DNA of 64,000 bases from Gimesia aquarii (GCF_007748195.1 NZ_CP037920.1:3101501-3165500), one strand, 5' to 3'. Positions 28,586 to 38,841 are shown, numbered from the stretch's first letter. The notes: generated from the letters alone by a model not told the origin. Program-made: numbers and translations.

Positions 28586-29320
28586 TCAACCTGTCAAATC
28601 AGTCAGCAGAATTCCAAATTTTTCCATCGCCACCTCTGGAATCGTATGCGGACCCATAAATTCCGAAAAATCAATTTCGAATTGATGTTGTTCAAACATC
28701 TCTTTTAACCAGATTGCCCCGTCGAAAGGCAAAATCGGGTCTTGTTTTCCATGGCTCTGTAATACTGGAAACGTTTTTGATTTTTCTGCCAGCGAGATCC
28801 ATCTTTGTTCACATAGCAAAGTACCAGACCAAATGACCAAGGCGGCCGGAGGTTCCGGTAGGTTTAAGGCCACCTCTGTTGAGACGATTGATCCTTGTGA
28901 AAAACCTCCCAGTACAAATTGAGAGAGCGGTAAGCCAGATTCCTTTTGAAGTTCAATAATAAATTCACTCAGCTTTTGTGAAGCTTCTAAAAATCCCTCG
29001 GGGGTCTTCGCTCTTTGGTCTCGGATTTTCCCAGATGCAATAGCCGCATTCAATTCTTCGATATCCAGCATCCACCAGGCACGACCACCGGGAATTCCCA
29101 TCTCCAGTAGTGAGAGTGGGGCTGCGGGAAAAACAAATTGAACCCGATTTTTTAAAGCAGGATTTCTGTTTAAAATCTCTGGTCCTAGAGGAACCAGATC
29201 ATCACCCGGTGCGCCAAAACCATGACTGATGACGGCTATGACTTCCGGGTTTTGGTTCGTGGGTAATTCATCATAAATCTGGCAGCTAAGCGCACCGATG
29301 GTTCTTGTAGTGAGGGGCAT
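28586..29320 (-). CDS. Phospholipase/carboxylesterase family alpha/beta hydrolase
   Basis: Cytoplasmic serine esterase of 244 residues, similar to carboxylesterase 2 / acyl-protein thioesterase. Visible are VISHGFGAPGDDLVPLG (oxyanion hole), GRAWWMLD, nucleophile elbow GGFSQGSIV, acid in SHGKQDPILPF and His in GPHTIPE. There is no signal peptide. It is probably monocistronic: 190 bases with a stem-loop separate it from the next minus-strand gene. Substrates are likely short-chain esters or lysolipids; this cannot be narrowed further. Confidence 0.88.
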   Translation of the reverse strand: MPLTTRTIGALSCQIYDELPTNQNPEVIAVISHGFGAPGDDLVPLGPEILNRNPALKNRVQFVFPAAPLSLLEMGIPGGRAWWMLDIEELNAAIASGKIRDQRAKTPEGFLEASQKLSEFIIELQKESGLPLSQFVLGGFSQGSIVSTEVALNLPEPPAALVIWSGTLLCEQRWISLAEKSKTFPVLQSHGKQDPILPFDGAIWLKEMFEQHQFEIDFSEFMGPHTIPEVAMEKFGILLTDLTG

Positions 29321-29804
29321 TGAATCCTGAATCTCCTAAGGTTCCCATATGGACGGTATGGATCTGTTTAAAAATCGAGAATGGCTATTGTGTCGAAGAA
29401 CAAGCGGTTTCGCAATCGAGTACCATTGATTATCAATGCTAAATCAAGAACAGGAAATGATTTAACTTTTGAGCTCTGAATAGAGGCAATGAGGCATTTG
29501 TACTAAACATGGTTTTTCGAGCGAATTCCCCGGGGTGTGTTCATAAGTGATTCGATTCAAGGATCATTTTGATTCATTTGTTATCGAAAATGCGGCAGGT
29601 GAATATGTGGTCTAAATAAGATCGGCTCAAAGCGGATTGTAATAAGTGATTTTCAACACTTAGTTTAACATTGCCTAATAGAATATACTCTAATTCAGGA
29701 ACACCTTTTGCATTAGCCCAGAGTGACTTCTCATAAAAGAAATCCAATCAATGAGGATGATTCAGGAGAATGTTCAATTTGTCCACATGATAGGGAGATT
29801 CATA
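29321..29804. other. Intergenic region upstream of a secreted protein gene
   Basis: About 480 bases, AT-rich toward the right end, lying between divergent genes. Open frames in it are short and carry no family motif. I found no terminator, tRNA fold or clear promoter. The real start of the next gene at 29805, not the earlier ATGs at 29751 and 29787, makes the gap this long. Confidence 0.45.
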
Positions 29805-30611
29805 ATGTTTCGGCTAAACAGATCGATAAAATCGCTTGTAATTCTATTGTTTTTTGTGCTCTTACAAAGCGGTTCGTTGTATGCACAGGCAAGAGACCTC
29901 GATTTGATTGGGGGAAAGCTCAACCGCGATTCCTTTACGCTCTGCCGGGAGATAAGGACAAAATTTCGGGGAATTAGAGGGCAAAGAATACTTTTTGCGA
30001 AAGCTTATGAAATTCATGAAATGGCTGATAATATCCACCGGATGGTTGTCCTGAACGCTCCTACCAGAGGCATGGACCAGGCTTTATTGGATTTAAGTCT
30101 ATTAGTGGATGATTTGGATCAATCACTCAAAACCATGCCGTTGCCAGTATTCAAAGATCCTGTCACAGTGCCAACCGGACCAAACGGATATATTTTCTAT
30201 GGTGGAAATGGATATCCACAACCCAATTTTCAATGCGGTATATTCCAGTGCTATGGACCTCCTTATCGCATGATTTCAGAACAGGCTATGCGCGATGTTT
30301 GTGGAATTCTTACTGATATGAAATCTTCAATTAATCAATTACAGGCTCACTATTCACCAAGGCTTGAGTTACCTCCAGCGCAAAGATTATTTCCCAGCCC
30401 GAATCCCGTTCCACAATTTGGTTCAAAGCAGGGTCGGGGAGGACAGTCACAACTTCCAGTCTTGTCGATACCATTCCCGAAACAGAATGATTCCGGATGG
30501 AAACCTTCACGTAAGACAGCTCCCATTTCTCCTCCCGTTCCACCAGGAACTCAACCACAACCATTACAAAAAGGTCCAGCAGTTTTACCACCACTTCCAT
30601 CGAACAACTGA
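29805..30611 (+). CDS. Proline-rich secreted protein of unknown function
   Basis: Exported protein of 268 residues. The ATG at 29805 is chosen because AGGGAG lies about 8 bases upstream and a standard signal peptide follows (SLVILLFFVLLQSGSLYAQA). Residues 30-110 are predicted helical (EIHEMADNIHRMVVL, LLDLSLLVDDLDQSL). A Gly/Tyr/Pro segment with two cysteines follows (CGIFQCYGPP), then another helix. The last 70 residues are Pro/Gln-rich and probably disordered or wall-associated. No known domain is recognised. The next gene downstream is unrelated and has its own ribosome-binding site. Confidence 0.75.
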   Translation: MFRLNRSIKSLVILLFFVLLQSGSLYAQARDLDLIGGKLNRDSFTLCREIRTKFRGIRGQRILFAKAYEIHEMADNIHRMVVLNAPTRGMDQALLDLSLLVDDLDQSLKTMPLPVFKDPVTVPTGPNGYIFYGGNGYPQPNFQCGIFQCYGPPYRMISEQAMRDVCGILTDMKSSINQLQAHYSPRLELPPAQRLFPSPNPVPQFGSKQGRGGQSQLPVLSIPFPKQNDSGWKPSRKTAPISPPVPPGTQPQPLQKGPAVLPPLPSNN

Positions 30612-30760
30612 AAATGTTCTCCTGCTTGTAATTGATATTACGAAACAGTTTTTTTGCGATTCTCAATCGACTCTATTATTTTTCCAGATCATGCGTTATG
30701 TTGTTTTGATATAGGCAATCATAAAACGAGCCTGTGTCTTTTATCTGGAAGGATATGTTG

Positions 30761-31219
30761 ATGGAATTTGATGCTGGAGAAGTGACCGCTTACTTACATC
30801 AACATATTCCGGTGACAAAGGCAATGCAGATTAATGTGCTACCAGAGATGAAAGACGCTCTCAGGCTAAATGCCAGGTTAGCTCCAAACTTGAATCATCA
30901 GGAGACAGCCTTTGGTGGAAGTATTGCCAGTTTAGGTATTCTGGCTGGCTGGACTTTAATCCACATTCGATTAAGCGCAGACAATGTTCGTTATAAAATT
31001 GTCATTCAGAAAAGTGAGATGGAATTTCTCCATCCGATTGAGAGTGATTTCGAAGCAGAATGCCACTTCCCCGAACAAAAGTTATGGGATCAATTTCATT
31101 CGGGCCTACAGCGGAAGGGGCGTGCGCGAATCAAGCTGGAGTGTGCCGTGACAGTCAATCAACGGGTGGCAGCAGTCATCAAAGGCACCTTTGTAGCAAA
31201 GCAACTGGAACGATCTTGA
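30761..31219 (+). CDS. YiiD-C-type thioesterase-like hotdog protein
   Basis: Cytoplasmic protein of 152 residues resembling the C-terminal thioesterase domain of YiiD. The hotdog pattern shows as LNARLAPNLNHQETAFGGS followed by a long helix (SLGILAGWTLIHIRL) and FLHPIESDFEAEC, with a closing strand GRARIKLECAV. The His-Gln/Thr-Ala-Phe-Gly-Gly segment is the usual conserved turn. The ATG at 30761 has GGAAGG about 8 bases upstream; GTG 30734 and ATG 30755 are alternatives. The acyl-CoA substrate is unknown. It converges on the MscS gene, 17 bases away. Confidence 0.75.
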   Translation: MEFDAGEVTAYLHQHIPVTKAMQINVLPEMKDALRLNARLAPNLNHQETAFGGSIASLGILAGWTLIHIRLSADNVRYKIVIQKSEMEFLHPIESDFEAECHFPEQKLWDQFHSGLQRKGRARIKLECAVTVNQRVAAVIKGTFVAKQLERS

Positions 31220-31236
31220 ATTGGTATTCAGGCTTC

Positions 31237-34200
31237 TTAGAGTTTCTTTTCAGAATATGATTCAGTGGAATTCATGTTTAGAATCGTTTCACTCAGTGAC
31301 GCGTTGCCAGTATAAAGATGAACGTCTTGTTGAGGAAATGCAATTTCAATTCCTGCTTCGTTGAATTGTTCGTGAATCGAAGTATGCAATTCATGAATGA
31401 CGGTTAACCGATTCTCCAGGTTGGGTAAATACGCTCTGAGATTTAAATTCAAAACGCTTTCTCCAAAGGACTCAAACGTGATACTGGGCTGTGGATTGGA
31501 TAGAATTAATGGATGGTCATTCAGAATCTTTAATGCCAGCTCAGAGACCTTGTTTGTATCAGTGCCGTAGGCCACTCCGACATTAATAAAAATTCGATTG
31601 ACTGAATCTGACAATGTCCAGTTGAGTAATTTACCAGTAATAAATTCCCGGTTGGGTACGATGTATTCTTTACGGTCCCAGTTCGTGATCGTGGTCGCCC
31701 GCATACGAATGCGAGAAACCACGCCGGTGATATCATCGACGGTAATAATGTCTCCCACTCGGATAGGCCGTTCGATGAGCAGAATTAACCCGGAAACAAA
31801 ATTGGCGAAGATCTCCTGCAGCCCAAATGCGAGTCCAAAAGTCAACGCCGTTGCCAGCCATTGGATCTTAGTCCAACCTAATCCAATCGTACTAAACACA
31901 ACAAGAATACCAAACAGTGCCAGAAAATAACGGGCCAGGCTGGTAATCGCATATTTAATAGACGCGTCGAGTGGCAGGCGTTGTAAAATAATGAACTCAA
32001 GCAGACCAGGAATATTTTTCGTAGCGATAATTGCAAAAATAGCAAAAATGATAGCCAAACTGATGTCATAGTAAGTGACAGGTTCTAGTTTTTCTGTGAA
32101 TTTTGTTGTAGGGTTACCGTCTGCATCTGTTGTTGCCTCAACCGTTTGAGTTGACGTGAGCCAGACACGATTCTCAAATGTGTCAAGGCGATTAAATGCC
32201 GGTAGGGTATCGCCCCAGATCCATAATAGACCCACAAGCAGGATCACACTCATGGTTGCATTTATTAATTTTTTAATCTGTGCAGAAATTTTTGTGAGAT
32301 CGGCGGATTCCACTTCTTCTGTAGTAATCCCGGCAATTTCTGATTCAGAATTTTCCTCTTGTGATTCTTCACGGATTGCCTGTAAGCGCTCTCGGTTTTG
32401 GTTAAAGCTGAGATTTCGATGATGAATCAGAATCCAGCGCAAAAGCAGAGCTCTGAATATGATGACTCCCAAAAACAACCAGAGAGTCAGGAAGATTAAG
32501 TGAAACAGAGTCAAAGCAGTAAAATAGAAACCGACAAGAGATAACAGAATCAGTGTGCCGGGGACAAAAAGTGTTAAAAAGTAAAGAACATATTTGCAGC
32601 GATCATACCAGACCTCTTGATTGTAATTGAGAATGGACTGGAAGAGCCCGGATCGGGGATGGAATACTCGGCGGGCAAAAACAGTGTAAACAATCAGCAA
32701 TGCAACAAAAAACAGGCGTTCCAATAAATCTTGATTCCGGTCGACTTCTTTACCATGTAGCAAGATCATAAAAAATAGGAGTGGTAATGAGAAAGGAATG
32801 ACCCAGCGTATGTTTCTCCGCACATATAAGACCGTTTGTTTATACCAGCCAAAGTGCGATTCACCGAGACCTAAAGGCCGGCAGATCTGTCGAATGAGTT
32901 CCCAGAAAAATAACAACCAGGCAACCTGATATAAACTGGCTTCAACTGCTTTCACGAAATTAGTCGGATTGGGAGCGCTACCAAATCTCCACGCGATAAA
33001 CCAAACCAGCCCAGGCCAGACGACGGCAATAAATAAGGTCAGAAAAGCGACTCGTGCAGTAATTCCAAATTTACGATAATTGCCTCTGGTCACTTCTTTG
33101 TTAATAATTCGTAGTTGTTGTCTGACATTATATGCCAGATACACAAGGCTCAAGAAACAGCAAACAGCGAAAAAATAAATAACGGAATTTTTTTGGAGGT
33201 CCTGTTGAAAGACTTTCCATAATTCTTTCCAGTGTGTTGGTGAAAAGAGCCATTGAATCGACTGCGTTGTCTGCTTAATTTCGGGCCAGGAGATAGGTGC
33301 AGAACTCTTGATCCAGAAGATACGCTCTTTGATATAATCAGAGTAAATGTCTGTCTGTTTTACCAGATCCGTTTCAGCCACATCCAGATCGAGTAATTTA
33401 TCGAAGTAATTTTTATTACTGCGAATGAGGGAGTCTAAATATTCTTTTTGTTTTTTGAGTATCTCTTCGACAATGATCTCAAGATGATTGATTTCATCCG
33501 CAGTGACCTTACTCTTACTGCTTTTTAAAATTTCTTCGGTAATTTTTTGCGCCGTCGGAAATTCCGCCCATTGGTCATCCAATTCAAACAGTTTTAAATG
33601 AACTTCATCGATCAGTTTCCTACGCTTATCAATATTTTCGATACGAATTTGGGTGTTTGGTAAAGTGGATTGTTGATTTCGAAGTAGTAAGCCAATCGGA
33701 CCGGTCAATCCGATGGAATCTTCTTTCTCTTTTGTTTGTTGAAACTGTTTTTTGAGGTCTTCTAGAATTTTATTTGTACTCGAATACTCTTTGTCAACAG
33801 CTTCGATTTTAAGGTTGAGCTTCTGTATCTCTTCTGCATATTTCTGGTTCTGTTCTGCCAGAGGTTGCAGAATAGGGTGGGTTGCAAATACTTTATCGCG
33901 CGCTTCTTGAACACGTTTCTCAGACTCAATCTTACGCAGCTTTTTAATTTGGTCATTGAGTGCGTCGACGATTTCCTGCTGTCTTTTGACAGTCAACTTT
34001 AAAAAGTCCTGTTGAATACGGGGGAATCCGATTGCTTCTTCGGCGTCATAGGCTGTTAATTCATTATTTAAGGCAGGTTTTTCTTCTTTGAGAACGTTCA
34101 GGTGGGTGATTAATTCGATTTTTCTGGCATCAAAGATAGATGCTGGTTCGTTTGCAGGAGCAGGGAGTTTTAGTTGCCTTTCGATTTCATCTAACTTTTC

Positions 34201-34758
34201 ATCAATTTCGCTTATGCGCGTCAAAACTTCTTTTTTCCGGTTGGTGCGATGTGAAATTTCAGTATCCCAGTCAGCGAGTTCTTGTTTCGTTTTTTCAAGT
34301 TGCGGCTCTGCCTGGACAAGCTTTTGCTCCAACTCTGAAAGTTTTTTCATGACAGAAAAGGAAGGTGCAGGTTGTTTGCTCAAACTATCAATCTTTAGTT
34401 TGATTTGATTCAGATCCTGCATTACGTTTTCTGAACGTTTTTGATACTGCAGGGCTCTCTCTTTTAAGGTTGCAATTTTCTTAAGATTTCCAATTGCCTG
34501 ATTATAAAAATCAATCGCTTTCTTCTGGTCTTCCTCAGTTAAGCCTTTGATTCCTTTGACCAATTCTATTTTTTTTTGAATCGATTCCGCAGAAATCGAT
34601 GGTGCTTTCGTTGTGGCAGGAGAGGGAGATGATTTCTCCTTTGAGGGAGGTTGCGCCTGTACTTCTAATAATAAAAGCAAGAGTAGAATCAGAGTCATGA
34701 TAGAGAATCTGATGCTTTGGATGATTTGATGACGAAAAGCCATTGAGTATGATTTCAT
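31237..34758 (-). CDS. Large MscS-family mechanosensitive channel (MscK/MscM-like)
   Basis: Inner-membrane channel of about 1173 residues that would release solutes on osmotic downshock. A signal peptide (TLILLLLLLLEVQA) is followed by about 430 residues of periplasmic coiled coil rich in Lys, Glu and Gln, then about eleven transmembrane helices. The pore helix and beta domain are in the last 250 residues: WLATALTFGLAFGLQEIFAN, VSGLILLIERPIRVGDIITV, then YIVPNREFITGKLLNW. This is the domain order of MscK and YjeP-type channels. The start is uncertain between ATG 34758 and ATG 34743; a GTG at 34773 also exists. None has a strong ribosome-binding site. Confidence 0.92.
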   Translation of the reverse strand: MKSYSMAFRHQIIQSIRFSIMTLILLLLLLLEVQAQPPSKEKSSPSPATTKAPSISAESIQKKIELVKGIKGLTEEDQKKAIDFYNQAIGNLKKIATLKERALQYQKRSENVMQDLNQIKLKIDSLSKQPAPSFSVMKKLSELEQKLVQAEPQLEKTKQELADWDTEISHRTNRKKEVLTRISEIDEKLDEIERQLKLPAPANEPASIFDARKIELITHLNVLKEEKPALNNELTAYDAEEAIGFPRIQQDFLKLTVKRQQEIVDALNDQIKKLRKIESEKRVQEARDKVFATHPILQPLAEQNQKYAEEIQKLNLKIEAVDKEYSSTNKILEDLKKQFQQTKEKEDSIGLTGPIGLLLRNQQSTLPNTQIRIENIDKRRKLIDEVHLKLFELDDQWAEFPTAQKITEEILKSSKSKVTADEINHLEIIVEEILKKQKEYLDSLIRSNKNYFDKLLDLDVAETDLVKQTDIYSDYIKERIFWIKSSAPISWPEIKQTTQSIQWLFSPTHWKELWKVFQQDLQKNSVIYFFAVCCFLSLVYLAYNVRQQLRIINKEVTRGNYRKFGITARVAFLTLFIAVVWPGLVWFIAWRFGSAPNPTNFVKAVEASLYQVAWLLFFWELIRQICRPLGLGESHFGWYKQTVLYVRRNIRWVIPFSLPLLFFMILLHGKEVDRNQDLLERLFFVALLIVYTVFARRVFHPRSGLFQSILNYNQEVWYDRCKYVLYFLTLFVPGTLILLSLVGFYFTALTLFHLIFLTLWLFLGVIIFRALLLRWILIHHRNLSFNQNRERLQAIREESQEENSESEIAGITTEEVESADLTKISAQIKKLINATMSVILLVGLLWIWGDTLPAFNRLDTFENRVWLTSTQTVEATTDADGNPTTKFTEKLEPVTYYDISLAIIFAIFAIIATKNIPGLLEFIILQRLPLDASIKYAITSLARYFLALFGILVVFSTIGLGWTKIQWLATALTFGLAFGLQEIFANFVSGLILLIERPIRVGDIITVDDITGVVSRIRMRATTITNWDRKEYIVPNREFITGKLLNWTLSDSVNRIFINVGVAYGTDTNKVSELALKILNDHPLILSNPQPSITFESFGESVLNLNLRAYLPNLENRLTVIHELHTSIHEQFNEAGIEIAFPQQDVHLYTGNASLSETILNMNSTESYSEKKL

Positions 34759-35432
34759 TAAAAAGCAGATCACTTGAAACAGGGAAAACAGAAGTTCTTT
34801 CGAGCATAAGTTTAGTTCTTCAGCTCCTTATTCGGCAAGGTGTGGAGTGCTTCCCACTGCAAAAAGATAATTGATCTTTCTTCATTCGGGCGTTCAAGAA
34901 TTTATATGATCAATCCTGCAGAGAGATCATTGGCGGCTATCGTAGTCAATGTCGGTTTCTTGCAGACGATTGATACGCGAGATGGTGCTATCGAGAACGA
35001 TCAAATATTCAACAGTGTTGTCATTATTGCTTCGAGGATTTCAGCCTTGAAAATCACATGAGTCGTTCTTTTTATATCCCTAGATTGATCCAGTAAGCAT
35101 GAAAATAGAGACTGTTTCATCTCTATACCTGATAACGCCTTTTAAGTCGTTTTAAATGGTCAAGCTGATATTTGGAGTGAGCTCAAACTCATGATATTCG
35201 GGGTGTAGACTTAATCATATACTGGGGGTTTTTCCCTATGCATGTTGATGATAAAGTCATCTTCCAGTAAGTTTTGGACATTGTTGTGTGTTGTAATGTA
35301 CACTTTTTCTGGAGGGGTTTGACTGGATTTAACAGATTGGATTACGAGAAGTAACAGGGATACACGTTGATTTAAAAAAATAACCTACGTTTTGTGTAGT
35401 CTTCACATCCATATTGGTTGAGAGTGAGAAAC
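34759..35432. other. Long intergenic region between MscS and GGDEF/EAL genes
   Basis: About 670 bases between divergent genes. The only sizeable frame (34840-35061, plus) has no ribosome-binding site or family motif. TTGACT at 35319-35324 could be a -35 element of the signalling gene, but the matching -10 (TTACGA) is poor. No c-di-GMP riboswitch fold, tRNA or repeat was found. The region could hide a small RNA that I cannot recognise. Confidence 0.45.
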
Positions 35433-37952
35433 ATGAAACAGTCTTCAGAATCTGAGTCGATGGGGGGCAGCCCGCAAACTGCCGATCAAAATGACTCAAT
35501 TCATTTCATCTGGCCTAAGTTGCCGCTGTTTGGAATTGCCTTTGTCATGGCATTGGGAGTTTTGGTCCTGATCTATGAACTAAGTCAAGTCACACTTACC
35601 CAACACGTGATTTACGTCGATGTCAATCGACAATCATTGGCGGGAAAAGTGGCAAAGGATGTGCTTGAGTGTCGCCGCTACGAAAAAGATGTGTTCCTCA
35701 ATCTGAATCACCCGGTCGAATATAATGATTATCTATTGAAGTGGCGTACTGCCTGGAACAAGCTTTCCATCGATACGGAGTTTTTGAGTAAGTGTATGGC
35801 AAATGAGGAACAGACACGTTTACAGATGCTGTTGCACGATTCAGTAAAAGAGTATCAAAAACATTTTTTGAATATCGTTGAGAAGATAAATCGCGGGGAA
35901 ATTAAGACTCCTCAGCAGGCTAATCTGGCGATGACACCATTTAAAGACGACATGCGAAATCTAACAATTCTTTCGTCAAAATATGCGGTCGAAAGTGCAA
36001 AAGAAGCAACTCAACATGGTGGGACATTGGTCCGGCGAGGTGGGATCAGTGCTGTTGTCGTACTTTTATTGACCATTGTGCCTAGTGTCATTCTTCTGTT
36101 TCTTTTTCGTAAATACAATCAAAAACTGATACTCGCCAATGAAAAACTTCAATCATCAAAGAATGAATTGAAACAGAGTGAAGCACAGTTTCGAACGTTG
36201 ATGAACAATATTCCCGGAGTGACATTTCGGTCGCATGTGGACGAAAGGAGGACCATTGAATTCGTCTGCGAGACAATCAAAGAGCTTCTGGGGTATCCTG
36301 CTGAAGAACTATTGCGGAATAAAGTACGAACATTTACTAGTGTCATTCATCCTGATGACATTACTAAAGTCCATTCAGTTATTCAGTCTGCCGCGGAAAA
36401 ACCGCAATCATTCCAGGTTGGATATCGAATTATACGTGCTGATGGAGAGGTAAGATACGTTTGGGAACAAGGTTTAGTTTCACATGATCACAATAACGTG
36501 CCTATGGTCGATAGTGTGATGTTTGATGTGACAGACCGAAAACAGGCCGAACTTGAGTTGCGTAATAGTAAAGAAGTATTTGAACGCGCCTCATTAGTCG
36601 ATAAATTGACAGGTTTACCCAATCGTACACTGTCCCATGAACGTTTGAAGGAATTAATTCTGGAGTCCCAGGAGAAATCAGAAGCGAATTATGCCGTTAT
36701 CTTCCTCGATTTTGATCGTTTTAAAATGGTCAATGACAGTTTAGGGCACGATGTCGGTGACTTACTGCTCGTTGAGATTGCAACCCGCTTGCGTCGTCAT
36801 CTTCGCTGTACAGATTCAATCAGTCAGCAGGTTTCAGGAAATACAGCAGGTCGACTGGGAGGCGATGAATTTCTGATTCTGATCAATAATATCAAGAGCC
36901 TTGACGAAGTGAACTCTGTTGCAGAACGGCTGTTGGATGAATTAGCCCGTCCGTACTTCCTGGAACAGCATGAAGTATATTCAACTGCCAGCATGGGGAT
37001 CGTAATCGGCAACAAATATTACAAACGGCCGGAAGAGATCATCCGTGATGCAGACACTGCCATGTATGAAGCAAAACGCTCCGGAAAAAGCCGTTATGTG
37101 ATTTTTGATGATTCAATGCGGAAACGTGTGATTCGTGAGATGATTCTGGAAAACGATCTCAGAAAAGCGATAGAGAATCAGGAATTAGTACTTTACTATC
37201 AACCCATCGTTTCGCTTGAAAGTGGTGCCGTTTGTTGTGTGGAGGCTCTGTTGCGTTGGTATCACCCGACACTGGGACTCATCAGTCCGGGAGAGTTTAT
37301 ACCCATTGCGGAAGATTCACAACAGATTATCGAACTGGGTGAATGGGTTTTACGAGAAGGATGTCGGCAATACGCTGAGTGGTCAGAGCGGCTGGGATAT
37401 TCCGCTCCATCCATGATCAGTATTAACTTATCGCGTAAGCAATTCATCTGCCCCCATTTGGTGCATATGGTGGAAAGCACGCTCCAGGAATTTAATGTAG
37501 ACCCTGAACATCTTCAATTGGAGGTGACCGAAGATGCCTTTGCTTCCGATGTGAATGAAGCGATTCAAGCGATGAAAGAAATCAAAAACATTGGGGTCAA
37601 GTTGGCCATCGATGATTTTGGTGTTGGCTGTTCCTCTTTTGCTTCACTGAATCAATTCCCTGTAGATACACTTAAAATTGATCGCTCGTTAGTAGATCAA
37701 GTCATACGTACCAAAGGTATGGCCGCGATGATCAATTCTTTGGTAGTCCTGTCTGAAAACCTGAGGATCATGCTTATTCCTGAAGGTATCGAAGAGCAGG
37801 ACCAGTTGACCGAACTCAGGAAACTGGGCTGCGAATATGGACAGGGGTTTCTCTTTGCTAAACCTCTGACCTCGGAAGTCTTTGAAGAATACTTACTGAA
37901 ACAATCTGGTGCCTCAACCGCATCGACTCCACAACTGGTGGAAAGTAATTAA
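35433..37952 (+). CDS. Membrane GGDEF/EAL protein with PAS domain (c-di-GMP turnover)
   Basis: Bifunctional-type c-di-GMP protein, 839 residues, inner membrane. Two transmembrane helices (FGIAFVMALGVLVLIYELS and ISAVVVLLLTIVPSVILLFL) flank a helical periplasmic sensor of about 150 residues. Then come a PAS/PAC domain (EAQFRTLMNNIPGVTFRS ... DVTDRKQAE), a GGDEF domain with intact RLGGDEFLIL, and an EAL domain with VEALLRW, NLSRKQF, EVTED, AIDDFGVGCSS and LKIDRSL, so both activities may be kept. The RxxD inhibitory-site candidate (RCTD) is separated from GGDEF by 14 residues instead of the usual 5. The ATG at 35433 is preferred to a TTG at 35418. Confidence 0.92.
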   Translation: MKQSSESESMGGSPQTADQNDSIHFIWPKLPLFGIAFVMALGVLVLIYELSQVTLTQHVIYVDVNRQSLAGKVAKDVLECRRYEKDVFLNLNHPVEYNDYLLKWRTAWNKLSIDTEFLSKCMANEEQTRLQMLLHDSVKEYQKHFLNIVEKINRGEIKTPQQANLAMTPFKDDMRNLTILSSKYAVESAKEATQHGGTLVRRGGISAVVVLLLTIVPSVILLFLFRKYNQKLILANEKLQSSKNELKQSEAQFRTLMNNIPGVTFRSHVDERRTIEFVCETIKELLGYPAEELLRNKVRTFTSVIHPDDITKVHSVIQSAAEKPQSFQVGYRIIRADGEVRYVWEQGLVSHDHNNVPMVDSVMFDVTDRKQAELELRNSKEVFERASLVDKLTGLPNRTLSHERLKELILESQEKSEANYAVIFLDFDRFKMVNDSLGHDVGDLLLVEIATRLRRHLRCTDSISQQVSGNTAGRLGGDEFLILINNIKSLDEVNSVAERLLDELARPYFLEQHEVYSTASMGIVIGNKYYKRPEEIIRDADTAMYEAKRSGKSRYVIFDDSMRKRVIREMILENDLRKAIENQELVLYYQPIVSLESGAVCCVEALLRWYHPTLGLISPGEFIPIAEDSQQIIELGEWVLREGCRQYAEWSERLGYSAPSMISINLSRKQFICPHLVHMVESTLQEFNVDPEHLQLEVTEDAFASDVNEAIQAMKEIKNIGVKLAIDDFGVGCSSFASLNQFPVDTLKIDRSLVDQVIRTKGMAAMINSLVVLSENLRIMLIPEGIEEQDQLTELRKLGCEYGQGFLFAKPLTSEVFEEYLLKQSGASTASTPQLVESN

Positions 37953-38058
37953 GTGCTCTGTTTGATACTATTTGATCGGCAGTGTTCTCACAGTCTAGCA
38001 CGTTTCGCTATCATAGTTGTTTAAATAATGCAAAGATATATTACTTTGAGCATTGCGA

Positions 38059-38841
38059 ATGACTATGAAACGACGACAACTGTTTGAGTTTGAAGACTGC
38101 CGCTGGTTTCCAAGTTTGCTTAGAGATTTTATGACAGATTACCTGCGTTTCGTTTCTTGCAAGTTTAATCTGTTCGGCGGAACGCTGCCGGTTCTCAATG
38201 AAATCCTACAACAAACTGGTCGTTCACAGATTGTCGATATTGCCTCTGGAAGCGGTGGTCCCTGGCTTTCTTTGATTCCGAAGTTGCAGAAGCAAGTCCC
38301 GGGTTTACGCGTCAAACTGACTGATTACTATCCGAATCAAGCTGGTATGTTAGAAATTGTTTCAGCATTCCCTGAGACGGTTGAAGTTGAGTCACGTTCT
38401 ATCGATGCCAAAGATGTTCCGCAGGATCTGGTTGGGCTACGAACGCAGTTTCTAAGTCTGCACCATTTTACTCCAACCGAAGTTAAGGAGATTCTTCAAA
38501 ACGCAATCGCGGCTCAGGAACCCATTGCCATTTTTGAAGCGCAACAGCGCGACATAGAACATCTGATTCGTTTTGCACTCTCTCCGATATTTGTTTTGCT
38601 GTTGACCCCGTTTATAAAACCGTTTCGTATCTCACGACTGATCTTTACATATCTGATCCCCCTGATTCCGGCGTTGGTCTTTTGGGATGGCCTTGTTTCA
38701 GTGCTTCGAACCTACACAGTCAATGAAATGCTCGAAATGGCTAACGAAGCTGATACACAGCAGAACTATGAGTGGAAAGCCGAAATCCTGAACTGTGGTC
38801 AAATCAAATTACCTTATCTCACAGGTAAGCCTCTCGATTAA
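38059..38841 (+). CDS. Methyltransferase-like protein with a membrane segment
   Basis: 260 residues. The central part has a class-I SAM-binding motif I (IVDIASGSGGPWLSLI, about residues 57-72), a second acidic strand (VKLTDYYPNQ) and FLSLHHFTPTEVKEIL, where methyltransferases often have LHH or LHE after strand 4. After AIFEAQQRD, hydrophobic segments (FALSPIFVLLLTPFI and LIFTYLIPLIPALVFW) suggest membrane insertion, then the fold resumes with VSVLRTYTVNEMLEMANE. Family and substrate are unknown; a lipid or quinone-like substrate would fit a membrane-bound enzyme (inference). The ATG at 38059 is used, with GAG upstream. It lies between the GGDEF/EAL gene and the IclR operon, probably separate from both. 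Confidence 0.65.
   Translation: MTMKRRQLFEFEDCRWFPSLLRDFMTDYLRFVSCKFNLFGGTLPVLNEILQQTGRSQIVDIASGSGGPWLSLIPKLQKQVPGLRVKLTDYYPNQAGMLEIVSAFPETVEVESRSIDAKDVPQDLVGLRTQFLSLHHFTPTEVKEILQNAIAAQEPIAIFEAQQRDIEHLIRFALSPIFVLLLTPFIKPFRISRLIFTYLIPLIPALVFWDGLVSVLRTYTVNEMLEMANEADTQQNYEWKAEILNCGQIKLPYLTGKPLD

Noticed and set aside
34840..35061. 73-codon frame in the MscS-GGDEF gap
   Set aside because: No ribosome-binding site or homology signal; left as intergenic.
34759..35432. Possible c-di-GMP riboswitch before the GGDEF/EAL gene
   Set aside because: The conserved core of the GEMM motifs is not visible in the sequence.
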